A DNA stretch of 8,967 nucleotides from contig NVVT01000021.1 of NCBI GenBank assembly GCA_002733465.1, positions 9,033-17,999 on the forward strand, in the 5' to 3' direction. The translations under genes and the position numbers were made by a program. The notes under the pieces were generated by a model. It was not told the origin of the DNA, ran no database searches, and saw nothing but the letters and a program-made list of their open reading frames with translations. The DNA is from Kangiella sp. (GTDB lineage Bacteria > Pseudomonadota > Gammaproteobacteria > Enterobacterales > Kangiellaceae). Positions 5,747-8,967 of the stretch are shown in pieces (positions within the stretch are counted from its first letter, which is position 1; each line of letters begins with the position of its first letter).

Positions 5747-6343
5747 ATGCAATATGAAGTTATAAAAAAAGAGAGCCTACATAATGGTTTCTTTAGATTG
5801 AACCGATACCATATCCGCAATGAGTTATTTGAGGGCGGTTGGAGTAGCACTTTTACCCGTGAGGTGTTCGAACGCGGTTATGCTTCGGCAATACTCTTAT
5901 TTGACCCCAAATTAGAAAAATTAATCTTTGTTGAACAATTTCGGCCTGGTGCGATGGAGTCTGAATCATCACCTTGGTTAATGGAATTAGTGGCGGGCAT
6001 GATTGAAGTTGATGAACAACCAGATTCAGTTGCCATAAGAGAATCACAGGAAGAGGCGGGTTGTGAAGTGACTAGAATAAGAAAAATATGTGAATATCTA
6101 GTCAGCCCCGGCGGAACAACCGAGCGAATTTGGCTCTATGTTGGCGAAATAGATGCTTCGTCACTTCCTGATTATGCGGGCCTAGATGATGAAAATGAGG
6201 ATATTCGAATTCACTCGGTTAGCGTGGCTAGTGCGTTTGAATGGTTAGATTCAGGGCGGTTGAATAATGCAATGACTTTGATAGCCGTACAGTGGTTTAA
6301 ACTGAATTGGCAAAAAAATGAAGATTTATTTGATGTTAGCTAA
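5747..6343 (+). CDS. nudF: ADP-ribose pyrophosphatase (Nudix hydrolase)
   Basis: The product is 198 aa from the chosen start. The enzyme splits ADP-ribose to AMP and ribose 5-phosphate and depends on Mg2+. A complete Nudix box runs from G84 to C106 (G-x5-E-x7-REsxEExGx, with R98 E99 and E102 E103 as metal-site residues). It is followed by the ADP-ribose pyrophosphatase signature SPGGTTER (120-127). The family phrases FEGG, REVFERGYASAILLFDP, LMELVAGMIE and DENEDIRIH line up with E. coli NudF. The frame also opens at an ATG at 5720, but that has no ribosome site. The ATG at 5747 has AGGA 9 nt upstream and fits the family N-terminus, so I prefer it. It is the first gene of the nudF-DUF1249-cpdA series, although 221 bp separate it from DUF1249. 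Confidence 0.94.
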   Translation: MQYEVIKKESLHNGFFRLNRYHIRNELFEGGWSSTFTREVFERGYASAILLFDPKLEKLIFVEQFRPGAMESESSPWLMELVAGMIEVDEQPDSVAIRESQEEAGCEVTRIRKICEYLVSPGGTTERIWLYVGEIDASSLPDYAGLDDENEDIRIHSVSVASAFEWLDSGRLNNAMTLIAVQWFKLNWQKNEDLFDVS

Positions 6344-6472
6344 CAGATAAGGTGACGTAAATGAGCTAACCCCCCTAAGCGGTTGAAAAAATACACTAAT
6401 AGTTCACAATATAGGCTAATTTTAAGGAATTTAGTGAACCATCTAAGGCAGTATGGTCAAATATAAACTAAA

Positions 6473-6550
6473 ATGGTATTTATTATAACCATTGGAATAG
6501 ATGTTGTTGGGTACGTCGTTTTAACTCAAAACATTTTAGCTCAAAAATAA
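6473..6550 (+). CDS. Possible 25-aa hydrophobic leader or small membrane peptide
   Basis: ATG at 6473 opens 25 codons ending in TAA at 6548-6550. The peptide begins MVFIITIGIDVVGYVV and ends in a polar LAQK, so it could be a single short membrane helix. It ends 14 nt before the GTG of DUF1249. There is no Shine-Dalgarno sequence, and such a frame can arise by chance in AT-rich DNA. It is listed only because of its composition and position. Confidence 0.15.
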   Translation: MVFIITIGIDVVGYVVLTQNILAQK

Positions 6551-6561
6551 CAAAGTCAAAA
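6519..6561 (+). repeat. 15-bp-period tandem repeat before DUF1249
   Basis: TTTTAACTCAAAA (6519-6531) and TTTTAGCTCAAAA (6534-6546) match at 12 of 13 positions with a period of 15. A third, decayed unit keeps TCAAAA at 6556-6561, exactly 15 bp further on. The repeat ends 3 bp before the DUF1249 start codon. Confidence 0.6.
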
Positions 6562-6564
6562 AAA

Positions 6565-7071
6565 GTGGCACAAGTTACATTAAAATCGTTATATAGACCC
6601 GACCTTGATGAGTTAATATCTCAATGCGAAATAAACTATTGTTTAATTGTGAAGCTGTTCCCATCTTTATTTAAGCAAAAGTGCGAAAAACTGAGTAAAC
6701 TAGATGGCAGTTTCGACTTAAATGATCCGCCGTGCTTTCAATCAATAATGGCTTTGAGGATCATCGACGTTGCTAGATATACGACAACCTTAGAAATGAA
6801 GTTTAAGGCACCATCAAAAATTGTAAAACAGAATTTGAAGATGATTGTACGCTTGTATCATGATGCGAAATTGTTAGAGGTGATGGATGGCATTTCTGCT
6901 AGCAAATTAAGTGCAATTAGAGCGGTGCAGGATAAGAAGCATTATCCGAAAAGATTAGTTGATGAAAAACGTCAATTAAATGCATTTTTAGGTGAAAGTT
7001 TGAAATATTGTTTAAATCTGCATTTAAATGAAAAAAACATTCAGAGCGAAATGGATGCTAACAGGCAATGA
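6565..7071 (+). CDS. DUF1249 family protein (YqiB-like)
   Basis: The product is 168 aa, somewhat longer than E. coli YqiB (about 140). The family landmarks are present: YRPDLDELISQCEINY at the N-terminus, ARYTTTLEM (70-78), VRLYHDAKLLEV (95-106), KHYP (125-128) and EKRQLNAFLGESLKYCL (134-150). The protein is cytoplasmic, with no signal or membrane segment. Its function is unknown, but it is regularly encoded directly before cpdA, as here. The start is a GTG at 6565 behind an A7 tract, with no Shine-Dalgarno. The frame is open back to a stop at 6469-6471 but contains no ATG, GTG or TTG, so GTG is the only reasonable start. The insert around 36-58 and the polar tail explain the extra length. 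The stop overlaps cpdA (ATGA). Confidence 0.88.
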   Translation: MAQVTLKSLYRPDLDELISQCEINYCLIVKLFPSLFKQKCEKLSKLDGSFDLNDPPCFQSIMALRIIDVARYTTTLEMKFKAPSKIVKQNLKMIVRLYHDAKLLEVMDGISASKLSAIRAVQDKKHYPKRLVDEKRQLNAFLGESLKYCLNLHLNEKNIQSEMDANRQ

Positions 7072-7916
7072 CGGCTAAAAATAATAAGCAACAAATTAAC
7101 ACTTCTAGAATTAATCCATCTAGTACCGATGTGGTTCGTGTTGTGCAAGTGACGGATTGTCACATTTTTGCCGAACCTGCCGGTTGTTTACTTGGACTAA
7201 ATACTAGAGAAAGTTTTGAAGCCGTTTGTAAACGTGTTTCAAAAGAGGAATGGAAAGCCGATCTATTATTAGCGACCGGTGATTTAGCGCAAGATGCATC
7301 CACCGAAGCTTATCAATACCTTGCCGATTATTTAGAACGATTTGATTTTCCGACTTTTTGGTTAGCGGGGAACCATGATAATACCCAAACCATGCAAGAG
7401 ATGTTCAATAATTCAAAAGTTTTACCACACAAGCAAATTATTACAGAGCATTGGCAAATTATTTTATTAGATTCTTCTGTTCCAGAAATGGTGCATGGCT
7501 CGCTGTCTAAAAAGGAATTGGCCTTTTTAGAGTTCTGTTTAAATGAACATCCAAATAAACATTCGTTAGTCGTATTGCATCATCATCCGGTTGATGTGCA
7601 TTGTGCGTGGTTAAAAAATATAGGTCTTAAAAATAAAAAAGCTTTTCAAAAAGTGATTGAAAAATTTGATAATGTGAAAGGTGTACTTTGGGGTCATATC
7701 CACCAAGAGTACGAGCAACAGCACAATGGTATTCCGTATATTGCAACGCCGTCGAGTTGTGTTCAATTTGAGCCTGGGTCAAAAGAATTTTGTGCTGATA
7801 CTAAAGCACCAGGTTACCGGTACTTAAATTTATTTTCTGATGGGCGAATAGAATCTGTCGTTCATCGGGTTGATAATGTTGAGTTTACTGTGGATTATTC
7901 TATTAAGGGATACTAG
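7068..7916 (+). CDS. cpdA: 3',5'-cyclic-AMP phosphodiesterase CpdA
   Basis: The product is 282 aa (E. coli CpdA is 275). It is a class III cyclic-nucleotide phosphodiesterase of the calcineurin-like metallophosphoesterase superfamily and hydrolyses cAMP to AMP. The full metal-site series is present: TDCH (D30, H32), GDLAQD (D72), GNHD (N102, H103), HHHP (171-174) and GHIH (H210, H212). CpdA-specific phrases are LLGLNTRESFEAV, ATPSSCVQFEP and a C-terminal KGY. The ATG overlaps the DUF1249 stop by 4 nt; ribosome-site support is poor, so coupling is likely. In a cell using CRP it would limit cAMP signalling. The stop TAG interlocks with the stop of the opposing GGDEF-EAL gene. Confidence 0.95.
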   Translation: MTAKNNKQQINTSRINPSSTDVVRVVQVTDCHIFAEPAGCLLGLNTRESFEAVCKRVSKEEWKADLLLATGDLAQDASTEAYQYLADYLERFDFPTFWLAGNHDNTQTMQEMFNNSKVLPHKQIITEHWQIILLDSSVPEMVHGSLSKKELAFLEFCLNEHPNKHSLVVLHHHPVDVHCAWLKNIGLKNKKAFQKVIEKFDNVKGVLWGHIHQEYEQQHNGIPYIATPSSCVQFEPGSKEFCADTKAPGYRYLNLFSDGRIESVVHRVDNVEFTVDYSIKGY

Positions 7917-8967
7917 TCGTAAATATTTTTATTTAGTATTTTCGTTATTTCTGCTACTTCAAGAGGCTTTGAAAACAAAAAGCCTTGTGCAAAATCTATT
8001 TTTTCTTTTTTCAAAAAATCAAACTGCTCTTCTGTTTCTATTCCTTCAGCAACCACACTAAGATTTAGTGCCTTAGCAAGCGTAATGATTGCATGAATAA
8101 TGACATCATTTTCAGGGCTTTCTCCAATTTTTTGAACAAAACTCATGTCTATTTTTAGCTTGTGAATTGGTAGACTAGTTAAATATTTTAAAGAAGAGTA
8201 TCCTGTTCCAAAGTCATCTAACGCTAGCTCAATTTCAAGCGTTTCTAGTTGCTTAAAAACGTTAATAGCTTTATTGACATCTTTCATTAACGTGCTTTCT
8301 GTTAGTTCAAATTCAAGAAGACCTTTTGAGTCTGGGTAGTGACTAATTTGAGAATTAACAAAGTTAACAAAATTTTTGTCGTAAATATGGATAGTAGATA
8401 AATTGAAGGCGAGCATGATTTTCTGGTTAGAGTGGTTCCATAAAGCAATTTGTTTAAGTGCTAAAGGTAGTAAATATTCAGTGATCGGTATTATAAGCCC
8501 AAGTTCTTCAGCAATAGGTATGAACGTTGATGGTGGAATATTTATTCCAGATTTTGTTGTCCATCTAGCAAGAGCCTCTACACCACAAATTTGACCTGAC
8601 TCCAAATCAAATTGAGGCTGGTAAACCAGGTAAAGCTCATTATTTTCAACAGCTAATCGTAACTTGGTTTCTAAAGATAGTCGTTTCTCAGCTTGCTTAT
8701 TCATATGTTCTTTAAAATAACTAAAGTTATTTCTGCCAGTGTTTTTTGCGTGATACATTGCAATATCTGCACGTTTTAATAATTTTTTTGGTTCGTCAGC
8801 ATCTTGAGGGTAAATAGAAATGCCGATGCTTGCTGAAATGGAAACTTGATTGTCATCAATTAGGAAAGGCCGCTTTATTTCCGAGAGTATATTTTGTAAA
8901 ATTCGGTTAATTGCGGAAATGCTTTCTACATCTTCTAACATCACGACAAATTCGTCACCGCCTAGCC
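7913..8967 (-). CDS. GGDEF-EAL cyclic-di-GMP enzyme, C-terminal part (5' end outside window)
   Basis: The frame runs through the right edge, so the N-terminus, any sensor domain and the GGDEF inhibitory RxxD site are missing; 350 residues are visible. They begin with LGGDEFVVMLED, an intact diguanylate cyclase signature, then SASIGISIYPQD and LLKRADIAMYHAKNTGRN, which complete GGDEF (to about residue 85). The EAL domain (about 105-345) is also intact: EALARW (130-135), N188, FELTES (219-224), ALDDFGTGYSSL (248-259), KIDMSFV, VVAEGIETEEQ (304-314) and QGFLFSKP (327-334). The residues for c-di-GMP hydrolysis to pGpG are therefore present. Whether synthesis or hydrolysis dominates cannot be read from this. 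A start at an internal GTG (8944) would cut into GGDEF and is wrong. In many relatives yqiA and parE follow cpdA; here this gene does. Confidence 0.95.
   Translation of the reverse strand, partial: LGGDEFVVMLEDVESISAINRILQNILSEIKRPFLIDDNQVSISASIGISIYPQDADEPKKLLKRADIAMYHAKNTGRNNFSYFKEHMNKQAEKRLSLETKLRLAVENNELYLVYQPQFDLESGQICGVEALARWTTKSGINIPPSTFIPIAEELGLIIPITEYLLPLALKQIALWNHSNQKIMLAFNLSTIHIYDKNFVNFVNSQISHYPDSKGLLEFELTESTLMKDVNKAINVFKQLETLEIELALDDFGTGYSSLKYLTSLPIHKLKIDMSFVQKIGESPENDVIIHAIITLAKALNLSVVAEGIETEEQFDFLKKEKIDFAQGFLFSKPLEVAEITKILNKNIYD

Larger units (their letters stand above)
6344..6564. other. 221-bp gap between nudF and DUF1249
   Basis: No RNA gene is recognisable here, and there is no clear nudF terminator. 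A self-complementary GTTAGCTAAC (6335-6344) overlaps the nudF stop, and AGCTAAC recurs at 6364-6370. TTAGTGAAC (6431-6439) can pair with either CACTAA (6394-6399) or GTTCAC (6402-6407). AATGGT/ACCATT (6472-6477/6488-6493) is a perfect inverted repeat enclosing AT-rich -10-like hexamers (TATTAT, TATAAC), without a good -35. A 25-codon hydrophobic frame (6473-6550) and a 15-bp-period repeat (6519-6561) fill the rest. The DUF1249-cpdA promoter probably lies in this gap, but I cannot place it. Confidence 0.5.

Noticed and set aside
5853..6047. 64-codon open frame on the - strand
   Set aside because: It is entirely antisense to the Nudix domain of nudF and is a shadow of that coding sequence.
6368..6391. 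AACC...GGTT followed by A6 as a nudF terminator
   Set aside because: There are only four base pairs, and the following run is A, not T, on the nudF strand.
7870..8061. 63-codon hydrophobic frame on the + strand
   Set aside because: It overlaps the end of cpdA and the antisense of the EAL domain; the hydrophobicity follows from T-rich antisense sequence.
8403..8594. 63-codon open frame on the + strand
   Set aside because: It is antisense to the conserved EAL core and has no supporting signal.

Overview
The window looks like chromosomal DNA of an AT-rich gammaproteobacterium. Almost every gene belongs to a family that is conserved in that class, and two classical gammaproteobacterial neighbourhoods are visible: smpB/ratA/rnfH, and tolC/nudF/DUF1249(yqiB)/cpdA. 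The protein-isoaspartate-methyltransferase-like gene next to tolC, and the base composition, suggest a free-living marine type rather than an enterobacterium. I cannot name a genus from the sequence alone. I see no IS element, integrase, tRNA, CRISPR array or phage gene, so this reads as core genome with a few local peculiarities.

Layout. (1) 36-701 (+): a two-helix membrane protein of unknown function, convergent with the next block. (2) 3053 down to 717 (-): a compact four-gene unit, smpB > LysM lipoprotein > ratA > rnfH. Every junction is a 4-nt start/stop overlap. A recognisable promoter precedes smpB, and the tolC terminator lies upstream of that promoter. (3) 4609 down to 3182 (-): tolC, the outer-membrane channel of tripartite efflux pumps and type I secretion. 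Its 236-bp upstream region holds a strong 14-bp-arm inverted repeat and a 10-bp direct repeat beside a -10-like hexamer. (4) 5511 down to 4846 (-): a Pcm-family SAM methyltransferase, divergent from (5) nudF (+, about 5747-6343). The shared 235-bp region carries promoters for both directions and a perfect 15-bp palindrome that overlaps them. (6) 6565-7071 and 7068-7916 (+): DUF1249 and cpdA, overlapping by ATGA, preceded by a 221-bp gap containing a 15-bp-period repeat. (7) From the right edge down to 7913 (-): the C-terminal part of a GGDEF-EAL cyclic-di-GMP enzyme. Its stop codon interlocks with that of cpdA.

How the genes work together. The smpB block joins ribosome rescue (SmpB with tmRNA), a START-fold protein reported to affect ribosome assembly and related to ubiquinone-binding COQ10 (RatA), and a ubiquitin-fold partner protein (RnfH). 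An envelope lipoprotein is inserted in the middle. The right half concentrates nucleotide and second-messenger hydrolases: NudF (ADP-ribose), CpdA (cAMP) and an EAL domain (c-di-GMP).

I found no clear new defence or mobile system. The most unusual elements are the LysM lipoprotein inside the smpB-ratA unit, the repeat-rich region upstream of tolC, the palindrome between pcm and nudF, and the phased repeat before DUF1249.
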